From: Caloranaerobacter sp. TR13
Lineage (GTDB): Bacteria; Bacillota; Clostridia; Tissierellales; Thermohalobacteraceae
Reading direction: 5' to 3'
NCBI RefSeq assembly: GCF_001316435.1
Contig: NZ_JXLL01000001.1
Coordinates: 558,001 to 622,000, forward strand
DNA: 64,000 nt
In this document: positions 38,795 through 48,006 of the stretch, one piece after another
How positions within the stretch are numbered: the stretch's first letter is position 1
Layout of the letters: every line of letters begins with the position of its first letter
Translations under genes and position numbers: made by a program
The notes under the pieces: generated by a model
Databases searched by the model: none
Told to the model about the DNA's origin: nothing
Seen by the model: the letters and a program-made list of their open reading frames with translations, nothing else

Positions 38795-38949
38795 AGCCTC
38801 ACCTTCTTTATATTCTTTTAATCCATTAATTTAGGACATAAAATTTTCTTAATAGACAAATATAAAATAATATTGTTCTACCATATATTTATAAGTTGAA
38901 GTAATAAAATATTACTTTTAATTTAATTAAAGAAGGGAGGCTATTAATA

Positions 38950-39732
38950 TTATTTCATTTGTATTAGCTTTCTCATATGTCTTAAAGCTGTCTTTTCAAG
39001 CCGTGAAACTTGAGCTTGTGATATCCCAATTTCTTCTGCTACCTCCATTTGAGTTTTTCCTTCAAAAAATCTTAAATTCAATATTAATTTTTCTCTATCA
39101 TTTAATTTTCTTAATGCTTCTCTTAAAGCAATACCCTCAAGCCAAGTTTCATCTTCACTTTTTTCATCACTAACTTGGTCCATTACATAAATAGCGTCAC
39201 CACTGTCATGATATATTGGCTCAAATAAGGATATTGGGTCCTGTATAGCATCTAAAGCAAAAACTACTTCTTCTTTTGGTAATTTTAATTCTTTTGCAAT
39301 TTCTGTAATAGTTGGTTCTTTAGAATTCTTATTCATTAATTGATCTCTTACCTGAAGTGCTTTATAAGCTATATCTCTTAAAGACCTACTAACTCTTATT
39401 GAGTTGTTGTCTCTTAAGTACCTCCTTATTTCACCTATTATCATAGGTACGGCATAAGTAGAGAATTTAACATTTTGACTTAAATCAAAATTATCTATAG
39501 CTTTAATCAATCCTATACATCCTACTTGAAATAAATCATCTACATGTTCTCCTCTTTTATTAAACCTCTGAATAACGCTTAAGACTAATCTTAGATTACC
39601 TTTAATAAATTCTTCTCTAGCTTTTAAATCACCTGCATGGATTCTGTCAAATAGCTTTCTCATCTCTTCATTTGTAAGTACGGGAAGCTCTGATGTATTA
39701 ACTCCACAAATTTCTACTTTGTTTACATGCAT
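38950..39732 (-). CDS. sigG: Forespore sigma factor SigG
   Basis: A 260-residue sigma-70-family factor. It begins with NKVEICGVNTSELPVL, a stretch specific to SigG, followed by regions 2 (GNLRLVLSVIQRF, LFQVGCIGLIKAIDNFD, KFSTYAVPMIIGEIRRYLRD), 3 and 4 with the helix-turn-helix EVAEEIGISQAQVSRLEKTAL. SigG directs late forespore genes. It follows sigE by about 110 bases and precedes ylmC. Its promoter is not clear. Confidence 0.96.
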   Translation of the reverse strand: MHVNKVEICGVNTSELPVLTNEEMRKLFDRIHAGDLKAREEFIKGNLRLVLSVIQRFNKRGEHVDDLFQVGCIGLIKAIDNFDLSQNVKFSTYAVPMIIGEIRRYLRDNNSIRVSRSLRDIAYKALQVRDQLMNKNSKEPTITEIAKELKLPKEEVVFALDAIQDPISLFEPIYHDSGDAIYVMDQVSDEKSEDETWLEGIALREALRKLNDREKLILNLRFFEGKTQMEVAEEIGISQAQVSRLEKTALRHMRKLIQMK

Positions 39733-39802
39733 ACTTTTCCCTGCCTTCCTCGATGTTTTGCCCCCTGTAATAAATTATTGACTTTAGCCTTAATTATTAT
39801 TC

Positions 39803-39837
39803 AAAAAATATAAAACGACTGGTTTTTTATACCAGTC
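39803..39837 (-). terminator. Intrinsic terminator of sigE
   Basis: A 7-bp perfect stem (39817-39823 with 39831-39837) with a 7-nt loop is followed on the minus strand by T-rich sequence. It separates spoIIGA-sigE from sigG. Confidence 0.7.
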
Positions 39838-39845
39838 ATAACAAG

Positions 39846-40574
39846 TTACACCATTCTATTAATTTCTTTCTTTAACCTCTTTATAATTCTTTTTTCTAAC
39901 CTTGATATATATGATTGTGAAATACCAAGAATATCAGCAACTTCTTTCTGAGTCTTCTCTTCTCCATTATTTAATCCAAACCTTAACTCAACTATTTTCT
40001 TCTCTCTTTTCGAAAGTTTTTTAATAGCTTCATTTAATAATTCTTTATCTACTTCCTCTTCTAACAGCTTGAATATCATATCATTCTCTGTACCCAAAAT
40101 ATCAGATAACAATAGTTCATTACCATCCCAATCTATATTTAATGGTTCATCAAAAGATATTTCAGTCCTTGTTTTGCTATTCCTTCTTAAATACATAAGT
40201 ATCTCATTTTCAATGCATTTTGATGCATATGTTGCCAATTTAATCTTCTTATCGGGATTAAAAGTACTAACAGCTTTAATTAAACCTATTGTACCAATTG
40301 AAATCAAATCTTCAACTCCAACTCCTGTATTTTCAAATTTTCTTGCTATATAAACAACTAATCTTAAATTTCTTTCTATTAATACAGTTCTTACTGTTTC
40401 ATCTTCTTTTAATTTAGAAACTAAATATTTCTCTTCCTCAGGGGTCAATGGAGGTGGCAATACTTCACTTCCTCCAATATAGAAAATTGCTTTTTTATCT
40501 AATAAATTAAATTTTTCCAATAATTTTATATAGTATATTCTTATCAACAATTTCATTTTAACAATAAATCCCAA
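39846..40574 (-). CDS. sigE: Mother-cell sigma factor SigE (as pro-sigma-E)
   Basis: About 242 residues. The amphipathic N-terminal pro-sequence (about 1-30) precedes the cleavage region [15 protein letters not shown]. Region 2 (AYKC-free core [11 protein letters not shown]) and the region 4 helix-turn-helix [20 protein letters not shown] are canonical. Pro-SigE is cleaved under control of the neighbouring SpoIIGA. The TTG at 40574 has GGGGGTG 6-7 bases upstream; an ATG at 40556 lacks a site. It follows spoIIGA by about 16 bases. Confidence 0.94.
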   Translation of the reverse strand: MGFIVKMKLLIRIYYIKLLEKFNLLDKKAIFYIGGSEVLPPPLTPEEEKYLVSKLKEDETVRTVLIERNLRLVVYIARKFENTGVGVEDLISIGTIGLIKAVSTFNPDKKIKLATYASKCIENEILMYLRRNSKTRTEISFDEPLNIDWDGNELLLSDILGTENDMIFKLLEEEVDKELLNEAIKKLSKREKKIVELRFGLNNGEEKTQKEVADILGISQSYISRLEKRIIKRLKKEINRMV

Positions 40575-40590
40575 TTTCTCCACCCCCAAA

Positions 40591-41478
40591 TCAATTTAAT
40601 AACTCTGGATGTAATAAAGCTTCATATTTATCATCATTAGATAACTTATCATTGTATATTCCAATAACAATATTTGTTATAGCTTTATCTTGATTCTTTA
40701 TAATTACTTTATCAGGTTTAAATCCAAATAAAACTCCATTTTCTTGACCAATTGTTTTAAACGGAATTACTCTAAATTTTAAATCCTGTCCTATTTCTCG
40801 TAAAAATGGTAATATAAGCCGTAAATCTTTAGTATCATACATTTCGAAAAGATTTTTTGTTTTTTCTGGTAATATATTTTTAATTGCTGAAAACTGCACA
40901 ATAATAACTGGAGCATCTGTCAAAGGGTCTTTTAATGAATTTCCAGTATCAACAAGCGCTATAATATGTACTTCCCTATCCTTCAATGAAATAGCAATGG
41001 GAATTAATATCTTATCTTTACTTATTTTCCCATATATATAACTCCATGTATATTTAATCAAAATCCATGATGTCATTATTGCAAACGCAAGTATTTTAAT
41101 AGGAAAATCTTTTATATAAAAAATACCATTCCCAATATAAGAGTCTACATCTATTAAGTAAAAAAGAGCTAACGCAGAACCTGCAAAAACAAAAGATACT
41201 ATATAAAATGTAGCAATTAATTTGAGAAATTTTTTAAAAGTAATAGGATTAAAAGCTACAATTACAATAAAAATCGAAACAATTAATTTCATAGTAAAAT
41301 TAACCATGAAATTTAGCTTAGGATAAAATACAACTAAAGTATAAACAGCACCTATCAAAGCAGCTAAAATTAGTCTTAGTCTCGATGTTTCAGTTCTTGT
41401 AAATTTTTTAGTTACATACAATATAATAAAGTTAATAATAAAATTTTCTAGGATTAGGTACTCAGCATATACGTACAA
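40591..41478 (-). CDS. spoIIGA: Pro-sigma-E processing protease SpoIIGA
   Basis: A 295-residue protein with five hydrophobic segments in the first half (about 8-148) and an aspartyl protease domain in the second half with the DTGN motif at 177-180. It cleaves pro-sigma-E at the septum after a forespore signal. The start is TTG at 41478 with GAGGGGG upstream. It forms a two-gene unit with sigE and has a promoter with Spo0A-box-like elements. Confidence 0.94.
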   Translation of the reverse strand: MYVYAEYLILENFIINFIILYVTKKFTRTETSRLRLILAALIGAVYTLVVFYPKLNFMVNFTMKLIVSIFIVIVAFNPITFKKFLKLIATFYIVSFVFAGSALALFYLIDVDSYIGNGIFYIKDFPIKILAFAIMTSWILIKYTWSYIYGKISKDKILIPIAISLKDREVHIIALVDTGNSLKDPLTDAPVIIVQFSAIKNILPEKTKNLFEMYDTKDLRLILPFLREIGQDLKFRVIPFKTIGQENGVLFGFKPDKVIIKNQDKAITNIVIGIYNDKLSNDDKYEALLHPELLN

Positions 41479-41546
41479 AATACTGCCCCCTCAAATTAAT
41501 TGGTCCTCTAATTTACAAATATTCAGTTGTCCTCATTTTTATGTCT

Positions 41547-41593
41547 ATTATATAATATTATCTTTCAAAAATTTGTCATTTACTGAAGTCGAA
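41547..41593 (-). promoter_or_regulatory. Spo0A-type promoter of spoIIGA-sigE
   Basis: TATAAT at 41547-41552 is preceded by ATGACA at 41574-41579, with an unusually long 21-base spacer as in the Bacillus spoIIG promoter. Two 0A-box-like 7-mers lie at 41572-41578 (TGACAAA) and 41587-41593 (plus-strand AGTCGAA), each one base from TGNCGAA. The second overlaps the ftsZ terminator edge. Confidence 0.6.
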
Positions 41594-41622
41594 AAAAACC
41601 CTTTTCTGTTAAGAAAAGGGTT
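41592..41622 (-). terminator. Intrinsic terminator of ftsZ
   Basis: A 10-bp perfect stem (41597-41606 with 41613-41622) with a 6-nt loop is followed on the minus strand by a T run. The end overlaps the ftsZ stop codon. Confidence 0.85.
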
Positions 41623-42710
41623 TATTTACTCCTCCTTCTCAAGAAGGTAGGAATATCTAAATCATCTGTATCGAATTGTTTAACTTCGCTATTTGCTTTA
41701 ACATTATTTTTATCTTCCAATTTTTTATTTATGTTTTTTACTCCACTCTCTTTTTTATTATGGTCAAAACCTGTTGCTATAACAGTAATCTTAATATCAT
41801 CTTTTAAACTTTCATCAACAACTGCACCAAAAATAATGTTTGCATCTGGATCAACTGCCTGTTTAATTAAATCAGCAGCTTCATTTACTTCAAATAATCC
41901 TAAATTATTTCCTCCAGTTATGTTAAGTAATACTCCTTTAGCTCCTTCAATAGAAGTTTCAAGTAAAGGACTTTGGATAGCTTGTTTTGCAGCTTCAATG
42001 GCTCTATTTTCTCCACTAGCCCTTCCAATTCCCATATGAGCTAATCCTTGTTCTAACATAATAGTTTTAACATCGGCAAAATCAAGATTCACAAGACCTG
42101 GTACAGCAATCAAATCTGATATGCCTTGTATACCTTGTCTCAAAACATCATCAGCAATTCTAAAAGCATCCATTATTGAAGTTTTCTTTTCAACTACTTG
42201 TAATAATCTGTCATTAGGTATTGTCACCAAAGTATCTACTCTAGATTTTAATTCTTCAACACCTTTTTCTGCATGAAGCATTCTTCTTCTACCTTCAAAC
42301 ATAAAAGGTTTTGTTACAACACCAACTGTTAATATTCCTAATTCTTTTGCTATTTCAGCAACTATAGGTGCAGCACCTGTTCCTGTACCTCCACCCATTC
42401 CAGCTGTTATAAAAACCATATCTGCTCCTTTGATTGCTTCAAGAATCTCATTTCTACTTTCTTCAGCAGCTTTCTTACCAATCTCTGGGTTCGCTCCTGC
42501 TCCTAAACCTTTAGTTAATTTCTCACCAATTTGTATTTTAATTTCAGCTTTTGAAGTATGTAAAGCCTGTTTATCAGTATTTATAGCAATAAACTCAACA
42601 CCTTTAACTTGTGACTCAATCATTCTATTAACTGCGTTATTGCCGCCACCACCTACACCAATAACTTTTATACAAGCAAACTGATCTAATTCTACATCAA
42701 ATTCAAACAT
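41622..42710 (-). CDS. ftsZ: Cell-division GTPase FtsZ
   Basis: A 362-residue tubulin homologue. The GTP-binding signature GGGTGTG lies at 106-112, VGVVTKPF and the T7-loop region follow, and the C-terminal peptide [11 protein letters not shown] binds FtsA/SepF. The linker is about 45 residues, rich in Lys and Asn. It follows ftsA by 25 bases and has its own ribosome binding site and terminator. Confidence 0.97.
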   Translation of the reverse strand: MFEFDVELDQFACIKVIGVGGGGNNAVNRMIESQVKGVEFIAINTDKQALHTSKAEIKIQIGEKLTKGLGAGANPEIGKKAAEESRNEILEAIKGADMVFITAGMGGGTGTGAAPIVAEIAKELGILTVGVVTKPFMFEGRRRMLHAEKGVEELKSRVDTLVTIPNDRLLQVVEKKTSIMDAFRIADDVLRQGIQGISDLIAVPGLVNLDFADVKTIMLEQGLAHMGIGRASGENRAIEAAKQAIQSPLLETSIEGAKGVLLNITGGNNLGLFEVNEAADLIKQAVDPDANIIFGAVVDESLKDDIKITVIATGFDHNKKESGVKNINKKLEDKNNVKANSEVKQFDTDDLDIPTFLRRRSK

Positions 42711-42735
42711 CGAATTCCCCCTTCGCTATTGTTTT

Positions 42736-43983
42736 TTAGAAATACTCATCCCATATTGTTTTTAAAAACGACATTACGCTTTTTGTATTTTTGTTTCTTT
42801 TCTTACCTCTACTTTTCTTTATTTCTACATTATTATATTCTATATAATAATTTAATTTCCTTTTAAAACCATAATTTACAAGACCAACTGCTGAAGAAAA
42901 AATAGGTTCTTGAGCTCCCATCTGAAAAGGTTGTCCAATTCGTACAGGTAATCCAAAAACTTCTATTCCTAATTCAGTAACACCCTTGAAATAACTAACA
43001 CCTCCACCTGTTATTACCATACCAGTTAATATCTTATCTTTAACTCTATTTTTTATTAAATCTATATTAATTAGCTCAAATATCTCCTTTATTCTAGCTT
43101 CAATTATTTCGGATAGTTGCATTTCATTAATTTCTAAATTATTACTAAACCCTAAAGGGTTTATTTCAAAAACATTATTATCATCAGCTAACTTCGTATA
43201 AGCAACTCCAAATTTCTTTTTAATTTCTTCACTTCTATTAAAAGGTAATCTAAGTCCAACTGATATATCATTAGTAATATGATTGCCTGCAATAGGCAAA
43301 ATATTTGAATATATCAAAGTTCCATTTTTAAAAACAGAAAAATCACTTGTTCCTGCACCAATATCTAACAGCAAAACTCCTAAATCCTTTTCATCTTTCG
43401 TTAAAACAGCTTCAGAAGTCGCTATAGGTTCCATTACAATGCCTAATACTTCTATACCTGCTTTATTAACACTTTTGACCAAATTAAGCACAGTAGTTGT
43501 TGACCCTACAATTATATCTGCCTCAACCTCTAGTCTTATCCCAACCATTCCTACAGGATCACTAATTTCATCATATCCATCAACTATATACTGTCTAGGT
43601 ATTATATCAATAATTCTCTTATCTTGAGGTATTGATACAATCGTCGCTGAATTTAAAACTCTTTTTACGTCTTCAAAAGAAATCTCTTTATCATCGCTTG
43701 ATACAGCTATAATTCCTTTATTTCTAAAGAGCTTTGTATATCCACCTGGGATATTTATATAAGCTTCATAAACTTCAAGATCTGCCATATTTTCAGCTTG
43801 GGTAACAGCTTCAAGTATAGCCTTAGTAGTTTCTTCTATATCTACTACAACACCTTTTTTTATACCTTTACATCTACTTTTACCTATCCCCACAATTTGT
43901 AATTGTCCATTACTATCTATTTCTGATATAATTACACAAATTTTTGAACTGCCTAAATCTATCGAAGTAACAACATTCCCCAT
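42736..43983 (-). CDS. ftsA: Cell-division protein FtsA
   Basis: A 415-residue actin-like ATPase. It has the phosphate-1 motif SIDLGSSKICV (about 7-17), the phosphate-2 motif LLLDIGAGTSDFSVF (about 205) and an adenosine motif TGGGVSYFKGV. The C-terminus ends in a basic stretch followed by an amphipathic segment (VMSFLKTIWDEYF) that anchors FtsZ to the membrane. Its ribosome binding site is GGGGG. Confidence 0.96.
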   Translation of the reverse strand: MGNVVTSIDLGSSKICVIISEIDSNGQLQIVGIGKSRCKGIKKGVVVDIEETTKAILEAVTQAENMADLEVYEAYINIPGGYTKLFRNKGIIAVSSDDKEISFEDVKRVLNSATIVSIPQDKRIIDIIPRQYIVDGYDEISDPVGMVGIRLEVEADIIVGSTTTVLNLVKSVNKAGIEVLGIVMEPIATSEAVLTKDEKDLGVLLLDIGAGTSDFSVFKNGTLIYSNILPIAGNHITNDISVGLRLPFNRSEEIKKKFGVAYTKLADDNNVFEINPLGFSNNLEINEMQLSEIIEARIKEIFELINIDLIKNRVKDKILTGMVITGGGVSYFKGVTELGIEVFGLPVRIGQPFQMGAQEPIFSSAVGLVNYGFKRKLNYYIEYNNVEIKKSRGKKRNKNTKSVMSFLKTIWDEYF

Positions 43984-44018
43984 ATGTTTACGCCCCCTTT
44001 AAAAGCTCAACCCCTTTT

Positions 44019-44348
44019 TTACCTATTAATAAGTATCCTTCTAATAATAGCAAAATTCTGGAATAATCTACTTCCAAATGCAAAAATAGCTGCATAGTAA
44101 AGGGGCACTCCTAATCTATCTCCAATATAAGCTAAAAATGCTGCTAATATTGCATTTCCAAAGAATCCTGTAACAAAAATACGTGTATCAAATTTTTGTT
44201 CTAAATTTGCTCTAATTCCCCCAAAAACTGAATCCAAACATGCTAGTATTGCAACTGAAATATATAATGAATAACTCGTCGAATAAGTCACAGGTATATA
44301 AAATCCTATCAATACACCTATTAAAATACCTAAAAGTGCTAAAATCAT
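44019..44348 (-). CDS. Small basic family membrane protein (DUF1290, Sbp)
   Basis: About 109 residues with three or four hydrophobic segments and the family stretch ILACLDSVFGGIRANLEQKFD (about 36-56). In Bacillus this gene (sbp) lies next to ftsA. Function unknown. The ATG at 44348 has GAGGGT upstream; a GTG at 44357 lies inside that site. Confidence 0.88.
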   Translation of the reverse strand: MILALLGILIGVLIGFYIPVTYSTSYSLYISVAILACLDSVFGGIRANLEQKFDTRIFVTGFFGNAILAAFLAYIGDRLGVPLYYAAIFAFGSRLFQNFAIIRRILINR

Positions 44349-44349
44349 T

Positions 44350-45078
44350 TTATTCACCCTCTTCTATAGGCTTAGCCTGATTAAAAGTAATGTTACCCCA
44401 ATATCTTGGGATAAAAATATTATCACTTATTTTAGTCTGTATTTTTATATTTCTAACTTCTTTTAGTATATATCCATTTGTATTAGGTGCATTTATAGCT
44501 GCATATAATACCTTAGGGTCTCCTATTGCTTTTATTACAAATGGAGAAGCTAGCCTTTCTTTATTTACTGTTATAATAGGTCCTCCACATTTTATTTCAG
44601 ACCTTGATAAAATTCTCTGTCCATTAATACTTATTGCTTCAGCACCAGCTGCACTTAAATCATTAATCAATTTTAGAACATCTAAGTCATGTACTAAATC
44701 ATAATTTACATTTTCTCCATAAGAAACCTCTTTATCGTTATCCTCCATTTTAATTATAATACCTGGTCCTTGAACATCTTCTAAACCTATTTCAAATCTT
44801 ATATCTTTAATCTCTTGCTCAAGCAGTTCAGCAAAAGAATCTTTATCTACGATAGCTTTATGATATTTATTTATCTCGCTTTTTTTCTCTTCTATTAATC
44901 TCTTTAGATTACTAATTTCTCTTTTGTAATTATTAATTTCCTTTTTTGTCATCTTAATCGAGTTTAAAGATACTAGTGTATAATCATCAATATTCTGTTT
45001 AAATTGAAATGAAAAAAGTATTCCAGTAATAATAGTAACTATCAATATAGTTATATTGCCAATATATTTTTTATCCAT
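44350..45078 (-). CDS. DUF881 family protein, copy 2
   Basis: About 242 residues. A signal-anchor segment (about 9-23) is followed by a coiled-coil (about 40-85) and the DUF881 domain (VQGPGIIIKMED, LKLINDLSAAGAEAISINGQRI). DUF881 members are linked to the division gene cluster. It overlaps sbp closely with a 1-base gap. The ATG at 45078 was preferred over a GTG at 45087 that is part of the AAGGTG site. It is a paralogue of the gene just upstream. Confidence 0.85.
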   Translation of the reverse strand: MDKKYIGNITILIVTIITGILFSFQFKQNIDDYTLVSLNSIKMTKKEINNYKREISNLKRLIEEKKSEINKYHKAIVDKDSFAELLEQEIKDIRFEIGLEDVQGPGIIIKMEDNDKEVSYGENVNYDLVHDLDVLKLINDLSAAGAEAISINGQRILSRSEIKCGGPIITVNKERLASPFVIKAIGDPKVLYAAINAPNTNGYILKEVRNIKIQTKISDNIFIPRYWGNITFNQAKPIEEGE

Positions 45079-45096
45079 CCTTCTCACCTTATTTTT

Positions 45097-45831
45097 TTAA
45101 TCAGTAGCATTATCTATTGGCTTTGCATATTTAAATTCATTTAGTCTTGTATATCTAGGTATTTCTATATTTTTTTCTTCTTTGATTTGTACATCTAGAT
45201 TAAATAAATTTTCCATATACCAAACCACTCCTCCTTTAAGTCTAAGAGCTGATTCTAAAATCTTTGGTTCACCAATTGCCTTAATTATAAAAGGAGGACC
45301 ATACGAAACACCATTAATCTCAAGATGATTCCCAGCAGGCACTATTTCAGTAAATCCTGTATATCTCTGTTCATTAACAGAAATTGCTTCTGCACCTGCA
45401 GCATTTAGATTACTAATTATCTCTAACAAAAAGTCATAATTATTAACTATAATGCTTGTATCGTCTCCAAATTGTACTTCAATAGGTGGATCATTTACTA
45501 CTACTATTATACCTGGTCCTTTTACTGGCTCATATCCACCAAACATCCTATATTTCTGCAATTCTTTCATCAAATTTTTAATATAGACATTTTCTTCAGC
45601 AGCATTTTTTTCATACTGTTTTACTTTAGATTCTAAGCTATTTAATTCCTCTAACAATTTTTCCTTTTCATCTTTTAGCTTTTTTAATTCTAAAGCCAAT
45701 TGCTGTGCACTTTTAGTCGGCAAAATACCGTTGCCTACAGTTTCATTAACTGTTTTAAATTGTATTGCTATAATTATTCCAAGTATTAAGCATACCAAAG
45801 CAAATGCTATTTTACTCTTTAACTCTCTCAT
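45097..45831 (-). CDS. DUF881 family protein, copy 1
   Basis: A 244-residue paralogue of the next gene, with the same layout: N-terminal signal anchor (about 8-24), coiled-coil (about 43-90) and DUF881 core (VKGPGIIVVVNDPP, ISNLNAAGAEAISVNEQRY). The ends of both proteins share IPRYWxxNxFxxAKPI-like patterns. A role at the septum is inferred from the position between divIB and ftsA. Confidence 0.86.
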   Translation of the reverse strand: MRELKSKIAFALVCLILGIIIAIQFKTVNETVGNGILPTKSAQQLALELKKLKDEKEKLLEELNSLESKVKQYEKNAAEENVYIKNLMKELQKYRMFGGYEPVKGPGIIVVVNDPPIEVQFGDDTSIIVNNYDFLLEIISNLNAAGAEAISVNEQRYTGFTEIVPAGNHLEINGVSYGPPFIIKAIGEPKILESALRLKGGVVWYMENLFNLDVQIKEEKNIEIPRYTRLNEFKYAKPIDNATD

Positions 45832-45845
45832 TATATTTTATCCTC

Positions 45846-46598
45846 CTAGTCACCTTCTGGTATGAAAATAGGACTATCTCCCTTATTAAAATAAATTGTA
45901 CCTTTATCTATACCTCTATTTTTCAAATCATCAAGTATTTTAATAGTAAAGCTTAATTTATATTTTACATTATTTAGGTATCCAAATGCAACTTTAATAC
46001 CAGATTTTAAATAGATTACTATATTAGACTTATTATCTATTTTAACTTTTTTCATTTCTTTATATAGACCAATTTTTTTGCAATCTTTAATTAAATCTAT
46101 TATTTTTTCTAAACTAATATTATTTTCTAATGAAATTTTTTTGCCAATTGAAATATCTTTAATATTAATACCTTCAATTTCTAACAGATTCTCTTTTTTA
46201 TAAGCTAATAAATTCAAGACATATCCTTCATCATCTATATATATATATGAATCTAAATAAGGTATAAGTAAAAATTCATTTCTTTCTTTTATTGTAATTA
46301 CAAGCTTATTAGGAAAAAGTCTTTTTATATTTACAGATTTTACATATGGATGAGATAATAAATTTTCTTTTGCTTCTTGAGTTCGTATTTTAAAAATATT
46401 TTCCCCATAATTTAGCCCAGAAGCTAAAATAACTTTTTCATCATCTAAAACATCATTTCCTTGAATTGCTATTTCTGAAATGTCAAAGAAACTCGTTTTA
46501 GTTGATAAAATAATAAAAATCGATATTAAAAAAAACAATAATATTGTAATAAGTCCTATCTTTTTTTTTCGTATTTTCCTTTCAATATTATTAGTCAC
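45846..46598 (-). CDS. divIB: Cell-division protein DivIB (FtsQ)
   Basis: A 250-residue protein with an N-terminal basic stretch, one transmembrane segment (about 15-30), a POTRA domain (FDISEIAIQGNDVLDDEKVI, about 33-95) and a beta domain. DivIB stabilises FtsL and regulates the septal synthase. The start is GTG at 46598, with GGAGTG upstream. A weak terminator separates it from murA. Confidence 0.92.
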   Translation of the reverse strand: MTNNIERKIRKKKIGLITILLFFLISIFIILSTKTSFFDISEIAIQGNDVLDDEKVILASGLNYGENIFKIRTQEAKENLLSHPYVKSVNIKRLFPNKLVITIKERNEFLLIPYLDSYIYIDDEGYVLNLLAYKKENLLEIEGINIKDISIGKKISLENNISLEKIIDLIKDCKKIGLYKEMKKVKIDNKSNIVIYLKSGIKVAFGYLNNVKYKLSFTIKILDDLKNRGIDKGTIYFNKGDSPIFIPEGD

Positions 46599-46625
46599 TT
46601 TAAATCACTCCTGTAGCTTATCCAT

Positions 46626-46655
46626 CAATTAAAAAGCAGCAATAAGCTGCTAAAA
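46626..46655 (-). terminator. Weak terminator after murA
   Basis: A 6-bp stem (46635-46640 with 46646-46651), extended slightly by A-T pairs, has a 5-nt loop. Five T follow on the minus strand. It overlaps the murA stop codon and may reduce, not stop, reading into divIB. Confidence 0.55.
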
Positions 46656-47903
46656 TATTTTCTGTATATCTGCTCCCAAAGATGCTAAATTTTTCTCAAA
46701 ATCCTGATAACCTCTATCTATATGATATATATTTTCAACTATAGTAGTTCCTTTAGCTGCTAAACCTGCTAATACTAAAGCAGCTCCACCTCTTAAGTCT
46801 TTGGCCGTCACTTTTGCACCAGTTAATTCTTTAACTCCTTTTATTATCGCTACTCTTCCTTCAGTTTTTATCTTGGCCCCCATTCTAACTAATTCATCAA
46901 CGTGTTTAAATCTATTTTCAAATATAGTTTCGCATACCACACTTGTTCCATTAGCTAATGACAAAAGAGCTATCATTTGAGCTTGCATATCTGTTGGAAA
47001 ACCAGGGTAAGGTAAAGTTCTAATAGATTCAACAGCATTAGGTCTTTTTGGACCTATTATCTTTAAAGTCGTACAATTGTTATAAATCATACATCCAGCT
47101 TCTCTGAGCTTTGCTATTATTGAATTCAAGTGTTCAACTTCTATATTTTTTAAGACAACTTCTCCGCCAGTTATGGCAGAAGCTACCATGAAAGTTCCAG
47201 CAACTATTCTATCAGGAATAACTGTATGCTCTACTCCATGTAATTTATCAACACCATCTATTCTTATTGCACTTGTACCTGCTCCATATATTTTTGCACC
47301 AGCGGAATTAAGAAAGTTTTGAAGATCGACTATTTCAGGCTCCTTAGCTGCATTTCTGATTATTGTAGTTCCTTTAGCTCTAACTGCAGCTAACATAATA
47401 TTTTCAGTTGCTCCTACACTAGGATAATCTAATTGAATTTCACACCCTTTTAATTGCTCAGCACAACAATATATATAACCATGAGCTTCTTTAATATCTG
47501 CCCCAAGTGCTTTAAGAGCTTTAAGATGTAAATCAATAGGTCTCGGCCCAATGTCACACCCGCCTGGATAAGATATTTCGACTTGACCACATCTTGCTAG
47601 CATAGCTCCCATCAAAATGATTGAAGAGCGCATTTCTCTAACCAAATCTTCAGGTATCCTAATTTCCGAAAAAGGCCTTGAGTCTATTGTCATGATATCA
47701 TCTACTCTATTAACTTTACATCCAATCGATTCTAATATTTGTTCCATTACATCTACATCTCTAATTTTGGGTATGTTAAAAATAGTGCTTACACTATTAG
47801 TTATAACAGAAGCAGCAAGAATAGGTAACGCAGAGTTTTTAGCACCACCTATAGTAATTTCTCCTACGAGTCTTTTTCCACCTTCTATAATATACTTACT
47901 CAT
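46650..47903 (-). CDS. murA: UDP-N-acetylglucosamine 1-carboxyvinyltransferase MurA
   Basis: A 417-residue enzyme that starts cell-wall precursor synthesis by transferring enolpyruvate to UDP-GlcNAc. The fosfomycin-reactive Cys116 lies in YPGGCDIGPRPIDLHL, and the N-terminus has GGAKNSALPILAA. The length is typical. It is located after murG, as in many Clostridia. Its ribosome binding site lies within a 17-bp hairpin. Confidence 0.96.
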   Translation of the reverse strand: MSKYIIEGGKRLVGEITIGGAKNSALPILAASVITNSVSTIFNIPKIRDVDVMEQILESIGCKVNRVDDIMTIDSRPFSEIRIPEDLVREMRSSIILMGAMLARCGQVEISYPGGCDIGPRPIDLHLKALKALGADIKEAHGYIYCCAEQLKGCEIQLDYPSVGATENIMLAAVRAKGTTIIRNAAKEPEIVDLQNFLNSAGAKIYGAGTSAIRIDGVDKLHGVEHTVIPDRIVAGTFMVASAITGGEVVLKNIEVEHLNSIIAKLREAGCMIYNNCTTLKIIGPKRPNAVESIRTLPYPGFPTDMQAQMIALLSLANGTSVVCETIFENRFKHVDELVRMGAKIKTEGRVAIIKGVKELTGAKVTAKDLRGGAALVLAGLAAKGTTIVENIYHIDRGYQDFEKNLASLGADIQKIF

Positions 47904-47907
47904 AATT

Positions 47908-47997
47908 ACACCTCCAGAATATGCACCGTACCTATGTATAAAGTCTTTTTTTAAAAAAACAATATATAAATATCTTATGCATATTCTTAAGAGGTGT
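47908..47997 (-). promoter_or_regulatory. Hairpin that sequesters the murA ribosome binding site
   Basis: Two arms pair 47916-47925 with 47978-47987 (10 bp) and 47908-47914 with 47991-47997 (7 bp), separated by a small internal loop. The ribosome binding site GGAGGTGT is inside the stem. The loop is 52 nt and holds a T7/A7 self-complementary run at 47947-47960. Confidence 0.6.
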
Positions 47998-48006
47998 TAC
48001 AAAATA

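Noticed and set aside
38930-38960. A strong GAAGGGAGG ribosome-binding-like sequence on the plus strand
   Set aside because: No start codon follows at a normal distance, and the downstream DNA is antisense to sigG. It is best explained by chance.
39733-39845. A possible sigma-F or sigma-G promoter before sigG
   Set aside because: A TGAATA-like -35 is present near the sigE terminator, but no -10 of the right type lies at the right distance. The match is too weak to report as a feature.
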